Source: Myxococcales bacterium
GTDB taxonomy: Bacteria > Myxococcota_A > UBA9160 > SMWR01
DNA: 39,892 nt
Direction of reading: 5' to 3'
Assembly: GCA_022572485.1 (NCBI GenBank)
Contig: JACZVU010000005.1
Span: forward strand, 1-39,892
The notes beneath the pieces were generated by a model. The model made no database searches. It was given only the letters and a program-made list of their open reading frames with translations, and had not been told where the DNA came from. The position numbers were made by a program, and so were the translations under genes. Below, piece by piece: positions 1 to 8,318 of this stretch. How positions within the stretch are numbered: position 1 is the first letter of the stretch; every line of letters starts with the position of its first letter.

Positions 1-966
<966 letters not shown>

Positions 967-1086
967 GGATCCAGTTCCTCCGAATGCAGCGCCCCACAAT
1001 CGGGAGCTTGCAGGTTTGGCAGGGAAGATTGGTCGATTTGTCTTCACCGGGCCCCTGTGGCTCGGTGGGTGGCAACTGCCCTGTCA

Positions 1087-1113
1087 TTGGCAGCCGGAGG
1101 CTCCGACTGCCAA
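1087..1113. promoter_or_regulatory. CIRCE-like inverted repeat upstream of groESL
   Basis: A 27-bp element with 9-bp arms and a 9-bp spacer: TTGGCAGCC, nine bases, GACTGCCAA. The arms pair except at one position, and part of the spacer is itself self-complementary. The known CIRCE operator bound by HrcA is TTAGCACTC-N9-GAGTGCTAA, so spacing is identical and the right arm matches at 7 of 9 positions, the left at 6 of 9. It begins 7 nt after the -10-like hexamer of the proposed groES promoter, where CIRCE usually sits. No hrcA gene is in the window, so the regulator is inferred. Confidence 0.6.
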
Positions 1114-1120
1114 GCGCCGC

Positions 1121-1149
1121 AACGTAAACACTAGGACGCACGAGGTCAA
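1121..1149 (-). promoter_or_regulatory. Possible groESL promoter
   Basis: On the minus strand TTGACC (1149-1144) is followed after 17 nt by TACGTT (1126-1121). The -35 is good, the -10 weak (3 of 6). Its position just upstream of the CIRCE-like element supports it. Confidence 0.4.
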
Positions 1150-1238
1150 GGCGTGGATCGAAAATTTTCTCGATCTCCGCCCTCAGAATCGCTCCCCGGG
1201 TTGCCGATTTAGTGAAAGACGGGCAGCACGGGGGACCC

Positions 1239-1856
1239 ATGGGCAATTCCCGGCAGGCAGGTCCGGTGCAGATCGACCGCAGCGTTCCGCGCGCGCTCTT
1301 TGCCGAATTGCTCGCTGGAGCCCTCGACAAGGTTCGGCTGCAACCGAGCTCAATGGCGATCGCTTACCTCGTGGAGTTGCTCGACGAGCGCGTGCGCGAG
1401 AACCGCGACGGGATCGAGGGCGAACAGACCCTCGCCGAGGCGCTCCTGGCTGCTCAGCGCGACCACAGCGTGGAGCGGATCCGGCGTATGTGCGGGCTGG
1501 GCGACCACGCGCTCTTCGTATCGGGATTTCTGGCGGACAGCCTCCTCGACGGCGCCGTCGACGCAAGTTACTACCGGCAGATCGGGTGCAGCGCCTATGG
1601 CGATGTCGTGAACGGGCTTCGCGGCCGGGGCGAAGCGGGGAAGTGGACCGGCCTCTACCGCGAACTCGCAGAGTGCTTTGGCGAGTTCGTGGAGCTGCTG
1701 GCTGAGGTAGGGGATCGGGCCCGTCCCGGGCGGCCGCAGAACCTGCTGGGCATCTACGAGCGCTATCTGCGCACCGGCAGCGCGCGGGACCGCGCACTGC
1801 TGCTGCGCGCCGGCTGTCTGCCGCCGGACCGCTCGGGCCTGTGGTGGTGGCAATGA
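1239..1856 (+). CDS. Conserved hypothetical protein, helical, first of a coupled pair
   Basis: About 205 residues, not recognised as a named family. The sequence looks mostly alpha-helical and soluble, with no signal peptide or membrane segment. Notable stretches are IAYLVELLDERV near the N-terminus, then GDHALFVSGFLADSLL followed by VDASYYRQIGCSAYGDV, which reads like a conserved core. The ATG at 1239 is preferred because GGGGGA lies just upstream; a GTG at 1212 in frame would add nine residues but has no ribosome site. Its stop overlaps the next start (ATGA at 1853-1856), so the two proteins are probably made together and may interact. It is divergent from groESL across about 270 nt. Confidence 0.8.
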   Translation: MGNSRQAGPVQIDRSVPRALFAELLAGALDKVRLQPSSMAIAYLVELLDERVRENRDGIEGEQTLAEALLAAQRDHSVERIRRMCGLGDHALFVSGFLADSLLDGAVDASYYRQIGCSAYGDVVNGLRGRGEAGKWTGLYRELAECFGEFVELLAEVGDRARPGRPQNLLGIYERYLRTGSARDRALLLRAGCLPPDRSGLWWWQ

Positions 1857-2464
1857 CCTCTGCTGAGGCTCCGGCCCACCGGAAGCTCTCCGCGGCGCAA
1901 AGTGCAGCGCTGTTGCAGGCGGTCATGGAGGCCCAGCGTTGGATCACGTCGATCTATCGGTTGGACCTCGACTTGCGCGCCGAGCAATTCGTCGTCGACC
2001 CTGGCGTGGCGCTGAAGCTGTTGCCGCCCGACAGCCCGCGTTCGGGCCTGCTGATCGTCGAGGCGCCCGCGGAAATCTCGGTCGGGATCTACATCGACGC
2101 AGAGGATGTCGACGACCCCTGGACGGTGATCGAGGAGACGAGCCATCTCCTCTACCTCGCCTGGCTCGCGGATCGCGACTGGTCGGTCTCCCAGCTGGTG
2201 CTGGAATTTCAGAGCGAAGTCGATCGCTATGCGGTGGCGCGCCTGAGCGGCCACGATGGGTTGGGGCGCTTTGAAGCCTTCACGTGGTGCGATTGGATGG
2301 ACGCGTCTACCCGCGAGCGCTACGCGACCGCGCACCACCGCGCCCGCGCCTACTGTCGGTCGCTGGAGCGGCGCTATCCGCATCGCTCCGACACTCCGGC
2401 GCTGCTCTCGGAACTACGTGGTTTCTACCGTGCAGCCCCCGATCAAAAACTGAACGCGGCCTGA
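1853..2464 (+). CDS. Conserved hypothetical protein, second of a coupled pair
   Basis: About 203 residues of unknown function. The ATG at 1853 overlaps the previous stop in an ATGA, which decides the start over an ATG four codons upstream. The centre holds an acidic stretch, DAEDVDDPWTVIEETSHLL, followed by an aromatic helix and LVLEFQSEVDRYAV. The EETSHLL segment and the later conserved-looking Glu/Asp/Tyr residues faintly recall a metal-site helix, but there is no true HExxH, so no enzyme is claimed. There is no signal peptide. The operon with the upstream gene appears to be just these two; a small hairpin at 2638-2652 lies downstream. Confidence 0.8.
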   Translation: MTSAEAPAHRKLSAAQSAALLQAVMEAQRWITSIYRLDLDLRAEQFVVDPGVALKLLPPDSPRSGLLIVEAPAEISVGIYIDAEDVDDPWTVIEETSHLLYLAWLADRDWSVSQLVLEFQSEVDRYAVARLSGHDGLGRFEAFTWCDWMDASTRERYATAHHRARAYCRSLERRYPHRSDTPALLSELRGFYRAAPDQKLNAA

Positions 2465-2637
2465 GCGGCGGCGCGCAGGGTGAAGCCCGCTGATCGCCAG
2501 TCGGGGAGTAGACAGTCGATGCGATCCCGCGGGGTTTGATCCATTGTTTACTCCCGTCGTCGGTTGATTTTCGCCTCCCTTTCGTCAATCCTCCGGGCGA
2601 ACAAACATCGAAGCCCTCGCGAAGGCCGGAGTGTTCC

Positions 2638-2652
2638 GGGGCTGAAAGCCCC
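2638..2652 (+). terminator. Small GC hairpin in the 2465-2826 intergenic stretch
   Basis: GGGGCT and AGCCCC pair in a 6-bp stem with a GAA loop. There is no T run, so this is only a weak terminator candidate for the upstream pair. Otherwise 2465-2749 holds no gene I can support; it includes two near-identical 21-base direct repeats starting near 2705 and 2736 that lead into the tandem array. Confidence 0.3.
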
Positions 2653-2749
2653 AAAGCTCGGTGCCTTATGGAGGGGTCTTCGGTGATCCGAGAAGAGAGG
2701 CCGGAAGCCTGGCTCGCCGGAAATGGAAGTCAAGAAAGCCAGGTTCGCC

Positions 2750-2812
2750 GGGAATGCCGGGAATGCCGGGAATGACAGGAATGGCAGGAATGGCAGAAAT
2801 GGCAGAAATGAC
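2750..2812 (+). repeat. Seven-unit 9-bp tandem array ahead of lexA
   Basis: Seven consecutive 9-mers: GGGAATGCC twice, GGGAATGAC, AGGAATGGC twice, AGAAATGGC, AGAAATGAC. The core xGxAATGxC is kept in every unit. The array ends 14 nt before the lexA ATG, directly against its GGGGAGG ribosome site, so it lies in the leader or promoter of lexA. Confidence 0.9.
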
Positions 2813-2826
2813 GGGGAGGCGGTGAA

Positions 2827-3429
2827 ATGGCGTTGACGCGAAGACAGCGCGAAATCTATGACTACATCTGCTCTTTTGTCGCGAGCAAGGGCTATTCGCC
2901 GAGCCTCGAAGAGATCGGCGCGCATTTCAATCTCTCGTCGGTCGCTACGGTCCACAAGCACGTTCAGCATCTCGTCAACAAGCGCTTTCTTCGCAAGGCG
3001 TGGAATCGGTCTCGCTCCGTCGAGCCAGTGGTGCCGCCGAGTTCAGGGACCGTCTCGCTCCCACTGCTCGGTTTCGTCGCGGCTGGCATACCGATCGAAG
3101 CCATCGAGGTCGAGGAGACCCTAGACGTGCCCGCTGCTCTGGTGCCGCGGCGCGGTCGCAGCTTTGCGTTGCGGGTACGTGGCGACTCGATGATCGAAGA
3201 GCAGATCCGCGACGGCGATTATGTGGTCGTCGAAAGCCGCAGCGAGGCCCGCAACGGAGAGACCGTGGTGGCGCTCATCCGGGGCGAGGAGGTCACGCTG
3301 AAGAAATTTTACCGCGACGGTTCGACGGTTCGGCTGCGGCCCGCCAACGCCGCGATGGAAGATATCGTGGTTCCCGCCGAGGATCTCGAAGTGCGGGGCG
3401 TGGTCTGCGGCCTCGTCCGCCACTATTAA
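2827..3429 (+). CDS. lexA: LexA repressor
   Basis: A 200-residue SOS repressor with self-cleaving protease domain. The N-terminal winged helix (about 1-65) contains LTRRQREIYDYI and YSPSLEEIGAHFNLSSVATVHKHV, the recognition helix region. The cleavage site is Ala86-Gly87 in FVAAGIPIE. The catalytic Ser121 lies in RGDSMIEEQI and the Lys general base is Lys159 in VTLKKFY. All parts needed for RecA-stimulated autocleavage are present and length is normal. The start is the ATG at 2827 behind GGGGAGG. I could not find a well-matched LexA operator of the E. coli, Bacillus, Myxococcus or Geobacter type upstream; the 9-bp array occupies the position where one might be expected. Confidence 0.97.
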   Translation: MALTRRQREIYDYICSFVASKGYSPSLEEIGAHFNLSSVATVHKHVQHLVNKRFLRKAWNRSRSVEPVVPPSSGTVSLPLLGFVAAGIPIEAIEVEETLDVPAALVPRRGRSFALRVRGDSMIEEQIRDGDYVVVESRSEARNGETVVALIRGEEVTLKKFYRDGSTVRLRPANAAMEDIVVPAEDLEVRGVVCGLVRHY

Positions 3430-3513
3430 CCCGCGCAGACCAACGAACTCCCCGCCACCCCACCCGAGCAACCCATTCGCGCAGAAGCTCGACCGGTGCC
3501 GCGGACGGTCGCG

Positions 3514-3541
3514 TTGACGTGGGGAGTGGTGTGGCTAATAT
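3514..3541 (+). promoter_or_regulatory. Probable promoter of the pterin operon
   Basis: TTGACG (3514-3519), a 16-nt spacer and TAATAT (3536-3541), followed by an AT-rich stretch and the first gene 35 nt later. The sequence between lexA and this site ends with a fragment resembling the tail of the dispersed palindromic repeats (near 3450-3470). Confidence 0.55.
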
Positions 3542-3575
3542 CTTAAATAGTCTTTTGAATTCAAGAGGTTGCGCT

Positions 3576-3983
3576 TTGATTCGGATTACTCGGGCGATCG
3601 ATTTCTCGGCTTCGCTGCGCTACGTGCGGCCGGAGCTCTCGGATGACGACAACGCCGCGTTGTTCGGTAGCCGCGCCCGGCACCACGGACACAACTACCG
3701 CCTCGAGGTGACGCTTCGGGGTGAGCCCGATTCCGTCACCGGCATGGTGCTCAATTTGAAAGACCTTCAGCAGATTCTCGACGACGAGATCATGGCCCGT
3801 TTCGACCACCAGGATTTGAATCTCGACACGCCTTATTTCGAAAAGGATCCGCCGAGCCCGGAGAACTTCGCGCGGGTCATCCGCCGGATTCTCATCGCGG
3901 CGCTACCCGATGGCATGCTCGACCGGATTCGCCTGCAGCAGGATGCGGACCTCTGGGTCGACGTCATCGAGCCCGAGCCGTGA
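3576..3983 (+). CDS. PTPS/QueD-like protein A, active-site-degenerate paralogue
   Basis: A 135-residue member of the 6-pyruvoyl-tetrahydropterin synthase/QueD fold. The TTG at 3576 is chosen because AGAGG lies 7 nt upstream and homology begins there (MIRITRAIDFSAS). It aligns well to animal PTPS, including GMVLNLKDL and the FDHQDLNLDTPYF segment. It retains HGHNY (His37, His39), the Asp77-His78 pair and the Glu of SPEN (Glu96). It has lost the first zinc His (Leu14), the catalytic Cys (Arg33 by alignment, with a two-residue deletion next to it) and the Glu of the usual YET motif (Gln122). Alone it is unlikely to be a standard PTPS. It overlaps the next paralogue by GTGA; see findings for complementarity. 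Confidence 0.93.
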   Translation: MIRITRAIDFSASLRYVRPELSDDDNAALFGSRARHHGHNYRLEVTLRGEPDSVTGMVLNLKDLQQILDDEIMARFDHQDLNLDTPYFEKDPPSPENFARVIRRILIAALPDGMLDRIRLQQDADLWVDVIEPEP

Positions 3984-4396
3984 TCGAACTGACCTGCCGC
4001 TATGCTTTTCCGGCCGCGCACATCCTCAGCCAGCCTTCCTTCAGCGCGGAGGAGAACCTGGCCATCTACGGCAAGTGCGCCAATCCCAATGGGCACGGCC
4101 ACAATTACGAGGTCGAGGTCACGGTGACGGGGCCGATCGACGAGCGAACCGGTAGGATTCTCTCGCCAGATCTGCTCGATCGAATCTTCGAGGAGCGCGT
4201 CGGGTCGCGTTTCGCGAGAAGGCTGTTGAACGATGACGAGGCCTTTCGCGACCGGGTGCCCACCACGGAAAACATCGCGCTCGTCATCCACAAGACCCTC
4301 TCCGACGAGGTCGCGAAGCGGAGCAGCGCCGAAGTGGTCCGGGTCAGAATCGTCGAGACGCGTCACAACTCTTGCATCAGTGGAGCCATTTCATGA
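3980..4396 (+). CDS. PTPS/QueD-like protein B, zinc and Cys half retained
   Basis: A 138-residue PTPS/QueD-fold protein starting at the GTG that overlaps the previous stop. It has the first zinc His (His14 in FPAAH), the animal-type [13 protein letters not shown] block with catalytic Cys33 and zinc ligands His39 and His41, the TTEN Glu97 and the VET Glu126. The Asp-His pair that completes the triad in characterised enzymes is replaced: the aligned segment reads SRFARRLLN, giving Ala79-Arg80. So its defect is the mirror image of protein A. The substrate for the family is dihydroneopterin triphosphate, product of the next gene. No queC, queE or queF is nearby, so pterin rather than queuosine synthesis is a reasonable reading, but it is not proved. 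Confidence 0.95.
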   Translation: MIELTCRYAFPAAHILSQPSFSAEENLAIYGKCANPNGHGHNYEVEVTVTGPIDERTGRILSPDLLDRIFEERVGSRFARRLLNDDEAFRDRVPTTENIALVIHKTLSDEVAKRSSAEVVRVRIVETRHNSCISGAIS

Positions 4397-4974
4397 GCGA
4401 AATCCCGGATCCGATCGAACCTCTCGTGACCAGCCTCTTGAAGGAGATTGGGGAAGACCCTGGTCGCAGTGGCCTGGAGCAAACACCCAACCGTGTTGCT
4501 CGATCGCTGCGCTACTTCACGACCGGCTACGCACAGAACCCGAAAGACATCCTGAATGGTGCGTTGTTCGAGGTTTCCTACGACGAGATGGTGATCGTCA
4601 AGGACATCGAGTTTTACAGTCTCTGCGAACACCACCTGCTGCCGTTTTTTGGCCGCATCCACGTCGCCTACATCCCGAACGGGAAAGTCCTCGGATTGTC
4701 CAAGATTCCGCGTCTCGTCGAGATCTTTGCGCGTCGGCTCCAGGTGCAGGAGCGAATGACGGTCAACATCGCCGAGACGCTCGAGGAGATCCTCGAGCCC
4801 AAGGGTGTCGCGGTGGTCGTCGAGGCGATCCACTTGTGCATGATGATGCGCGGCGTGCGGCAACAAAATGTGTCGGCGATCACGAGTTCGATCCGCGGCG
4901 AATTCGAGGAAGACTCCAAGACGCGAGCGGAGTTCATGGATCTGCTGCGCTACCGCCGCGAGTCGTTCGCCTGA
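4393..4974 (+). CDS. folE: GTP cyclohydrolase I
   Basis: A 193-residue type I GTP cyclohydrolase, converting GTP to 7,8-dihydroneopterin triphosphate. The zinc ligands are Cys78 and His81 in [10 protein letters not shown] and Cys149 in [31 protein letters not shown], in two conserved halves, and the final [11 protein letters not shown] are characteristic. The start is the ATG at 4393 in an ATGA overlap with PTPS B; an in-frame ATG at 4372 lies inside the previous gene. Coupling to two PTPS-like genes indicates that its product is fed into a pterin branch. It converges on ppiD across about 490 nt of repeats. Confidence 0.97.
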   Translation: MSEIPDPIEPLVTSLLKEIGEDPGRSGLEQTPNRVARSLRYFTTGYAQNPKDILNGALFEVSYDEMVIVKDIEFYSLCEHHLLPFFGRIHVAYIPNGKVLGLSKIPRLVEIFARRLQVQERMTVNIAETLEEILEPKGVAVVVEAIHLCMMMRGVRQQNVSAITSSIRGEFEEDSKTRAEFMDLLRYRRESFA

Positions 4975-5074
4975 TTCAGCGCTTTTCGCGCGTCTTGGGT
5001 GAAGACAGTTCTCAGGTGACCGGGACGCAAGAACCACTCGCTCCGAACCCGATTTAGCGCGTGGGGCTTGCTCT

Positions 5075-5295
5075 GGGGAGCCGGGGGGAAGGGCCACTCG
5101 CTCCAACCCCATGTCGCTCGTAACCCTTCCCCCCGGCTCCCCAGCGAATTCGCTGCTAGCGCTGAAAAAAGAACCACCGCATTCAGCGGCCCGATCGAAT
5201 GCGATGCCGCTTGGGTGCGGTGACGGGAGGCCTGAGGGCGACATGGGCCTGAGCCCGATGGCCTCCCGTCACCGCACCCGGGCAGCAATTCCCGC
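5075..5295. repeat. Dispersed palindromic repeat, copy 1 (complete)
   Basis: Two long stem-loops joined by a conserved linker. Stem 1 is a perfect 19-bp inverted repeat, 5075-5093 with 5124-5142 (begins GGGGAGCCGGGGG). The linker includes CCCCAGCGAA and a CTAGCGC box. Stem 2 is a perfect 20-bp inverted repeat, 5213-5232 with 5260-5279 (begins GGGTGCGGTGACGGG), enclosing the conserved core TGAGGGCGACATGGG. Other copies are at 13697, 14855 and 17294. It lies between convergent folE and ppiD, so the stems may also end transcription, but no T run is present. Confidence 0.9.
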
Positions 5296-5327
5296 AGAGG
5301 ATCTCGACCCGCCGGGCCCTGTCCGGG

Positions 5328-5361
5328 CTAGCGGCCGCTTCGCAGGGCGGCGAGGTTGATC
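5328..5361 (-). pseudogene. Duplicated scrap of the ppiD 3' end
   Basis: Read on the minus strand, these bases encode INLAALRSGR and a stop, nearly identical to the true ppiD C-terminus (INLAALRSDR) about 135 bp away. The scrap is bracketed by a perfect 9-bp inverted repeat, TGTCCGGGC at 5320-5328 and GCCCGGACA at 5362-5370. Confidence 0.7.
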
Positions 5362-5417
5362 GCCCGGACAGACCATGGCTGGTTTGAGGGCAGCGCCGCC
5401 AGCCGGGGCCCAGTTGG
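5362..5417 (-). repeat. 56-bp element, second copy inverted at 13739-13794
   Basis: On the minus strand this reads CTGGGCCCCGGCTGG, a variable 21-base middle, then CATGGTCTGTCCGGGC. The same ends with exactly the same spacing occur on the plus strand at 13739-13794, inside dispersed repeat copy 2. Nothing else is seen between 5418 and the ppiD stop. Confidence 0.65.
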
Positions 5418-5462
5418 CCGGGTCGTTCCAGGAAGCGGCTTGGCAGGATTGCGGGGCCGTTT

Positions 5463-6983
5463 TTAGCGGTCGCTTCGAAGGGCGGCGAGGTTGATCGTCA
5501 GGTCGCCTTCTTGGACGAGTTTGGCGCGGGTCTGGTTGATCCAGGTGCTCAGGTAGGCTTGTTGTTTCTGGCTCGCGAGCAGGATGCGTTCCTGGTCGAT
5601 GGCGGCTTCGACCGTGTCCTCGTTGGGTGGAAAGCGCTCCATGACCTGAATCAGAACCATGGATCCGTAGACTTCGAACACGCGATCCGAGCTCTGGCCC
5701 GGCTCCATGTTGAAGGCGGCCGCCATTACGGCCTCGCTCGCTCCCAGATCCGGTATGTAGCTGTCGGCTCGGCGTTGCAGTCGGCCGCTGCGCTGGAGGG
5801 TGAGCTTCTCTGCGCGCGCCGCGTACTCGAGGCTGGCGCCGCTGCGGATCGCCTCGGCGATCCGGTCTGCGATCGCGCGGTTCTCGGTTCGGGTTACCTC
5901 CAAGCCCATCAGTTCGGCCGCGAGGTCTTCGCGAACCGCTTCGAAGCTGCGCTGCTGGGCGTCGCGATGTTCTTCCACCTGGATGATGTGATAGCCGTAC
6001 TCGCTCTTGACCAGCTCGCCGATCGTTCCGGGCTCGAGCGAAAAGGCCGCGTCTTCGAACGCCTTCACCATCTGGCCGCGCGCGAAAAACCCCAGATCGC
6101 CGCTGTTGATCTTCGAGCCGAGGTCTTCGCTCAGTTCGCTCGCGAGCGCCGCAAAGTCCGCGCCCTCGCGGATCTGTTTCAGGACCCCCTCGGCGCGCAA
6201 GCGGATCGCTTCGGTTTCCTCAACGCTGGCGTCTTCGCGGACCGACAGCAGGATATGGCGCGCGCGGACTTGCTCGGGCATATCGTAGAGGCCCGATCGC
6301 TGCTCATAGAGGGCCCGAAGCTCGCGCTCCTGGCTGGCGATGAAAGCCTGGAGGAGGTCCGGATCCGGCTCGAAATCCGCAGCGGGGGCCTGCGCGTTGA
6401 GGGTCACGAACGCGATCTGGACCTGTTCCATGCGCCGAATGACCGTCTGCCGCGCCTCGCCCTCGGAGACCTGGGCGAGCTGGGTCAGGGTTCGCATGAG
6501 CTTGTTGGCAAGCATCGCCGAGCGCTGCTCACGGATGAAATTGCGCTGGTTGCCGAACTCGTATTCCACCCACGATTCGAACTGCTCGGGGCTGAAGCGG
6601 CCGTCTTCGCCCGCAAAATACAGCGAAGAACTGATCGAGCGCTCGATTTCGCTCTTCGCAACCGCCATTCCGAGCGCGGAGGCCTCTCGGCTGAGGATCG
6701 CTTCCTCGATCAGGGATTGGATGGCGAGTTGGTCAAGGGTGTCGCTCATCGCGCGAGAGTCGAACTCGGAGCCGAGTTGCTGCTGGAGCGTAGATTCGCG
6801 CCGGGCCCGGACGCGGCTGAATTCTCGCAGTCCGAAGCTCTCACCTCCCACCACCACGACGCTTCCTGGGGCGCGCCGGTTCGATCCTCCCCCGCCCCCG
6901 AGGTAGAAAACCATGCCCCCGCCCACCGCGAGGACGAAGAACGCGGTGACCCAGCGCCGCCCCTGTCTGAGAACCTTGAGCAT
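5463..6983 (-). CDS. ppiD: PpiD/SurA-like membrane-anchored peptidyl-prolyl isomerase
   Basis: A 506-residue periplasmic foldase. A short basic cytoplasmic tail, one membrane anchor at about 11-28, a Gly-rich linker, a SurA_N-type chaperone region (about 40-235) and one parvulin domain (about 238-338, RARHILLSV to EYGYHIIQV) are followed by a C-terminal helical part. The parvulin GDLGFFARGQMVKAFEDAAF block is well preserved. The start is the ATG at 6981-6983, which begins MLKVLRQGRRW and leads straight into the anchor; an upstream in-frame start adds 12 residues with no homology. Family members assist outer-membrane protein folding. It is divergent from mreB and converges with folE. A scrap of its own 3' end lies just downstream. 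Confidence 0.92.
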   Translation of the reverse strand: MLKVLRQGRRWVTAFFVLAVGGGMVFYLGGGGGSNRRAPGSVVVVGGESFGLREFSRVRARRESTLQQQLGSEFDSRAMSDTLDQLAIQSLIEEAILSREASALGMAVAKSEIERSISSSLYFAGEDGRFSPEQFESWVEYEFGNQRNFIREQRSAMLANKLMRTLTQLAQVSEGEARQTVIRRMEQVQIAFVTLNAQAPAADFEPDPDLLQAFIASQERELRALYEQRSGLYDMPEQVRARHILLSVREDASVEETEAIRLRAEGVLKQIREGADFAALASELSEDLGSKINSGDLGFFARGQMVKAFEDAAFSLEPGTIGELVKSEYGYHIIQVEEHRDAQQRSFEAVREDLAAELMGLEVTRTENRAIADRIAEAIRSGASLEYAARAEKLTLQRSGRLQRRADSYIPDLGASEAVMAAAFNMEPGQSSDRVFEVYGSMVLIQVMERFPPNEDTVEAAIDQERILLASQKQQAYLSTWINQTRAKLVQEGDLTINLAALRSDR

Positions 6984-7123
6984 GGCAGTTTTCCCTCGTT
7001 GTGGAGCGTGCTCGAGCACTCAGCTCGGAGCGGCTTTGGTCGATGAAGGGTTCTAAGTAGGTGGGTCAAAATTAAGGGCGAGCGCGCCGGCCAGCAAGCC
7101 CTTCACAAAACGAGGCTTGCAGC

Positions 7124-7152
7124 TTGTACCCCAATTCCCACATTGGTACTCT
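7124..7152 (+). promoter_or_regulatory. Possible promoter of the mre operon
   Basis: TTGTAC (7124-7129), a 17-nt spacer and TACTCT (7147-7152), 95 nt upstream of the mreB start. An imperfect inverted repeat, GTACC with AAT and ATTGGTAC (7127-7149), overlaps it and could be an operator. Nothing else is recognised between ppiD and mreB. Confidence 0.45.
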
Positions 7153-7187
7153 GGAGGGGTGCTGCGAGGGTTGGAAACGCCCTGTGA

Positions 7188-8285
<1,098 letters not shown>

Positions 8286-8318
8286 CTCTGGTCGGTCCAC
8301 CGCGTGTGGAGTGGGGCC

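Noticed and set aside
2750..2812. CRISPR array
   Set aside because: Units are 9 bp with no spacers; this is a simple tandem array.
2465..2826. A known-type LexA box before lexA
   Set aside because: No CTGT-N8-ACAG, GAAC-N4-GTTC, Myxococcus-type or Geobacter-type site was found by eye.
3000..3983. A single long protein joining the lexA region to PTPS A
   Set aside because: The upstream part is the wrong frame of lexA; PTPS homology begins only at the TTG with its own ribosome site and promoter.
3576..4974. A queuosine operon
   Set aside because: Only QueD-fold genes and folE are present; there is no queC, queE or queF in the window.
5511..7046. A 511-codon open frame on the plus strand opposite ppiD
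   Set aside because: It is fully antisense to a clear PpiD, low in complexity and without domain likeness; long antisense frames are expected in GC-rich genes.
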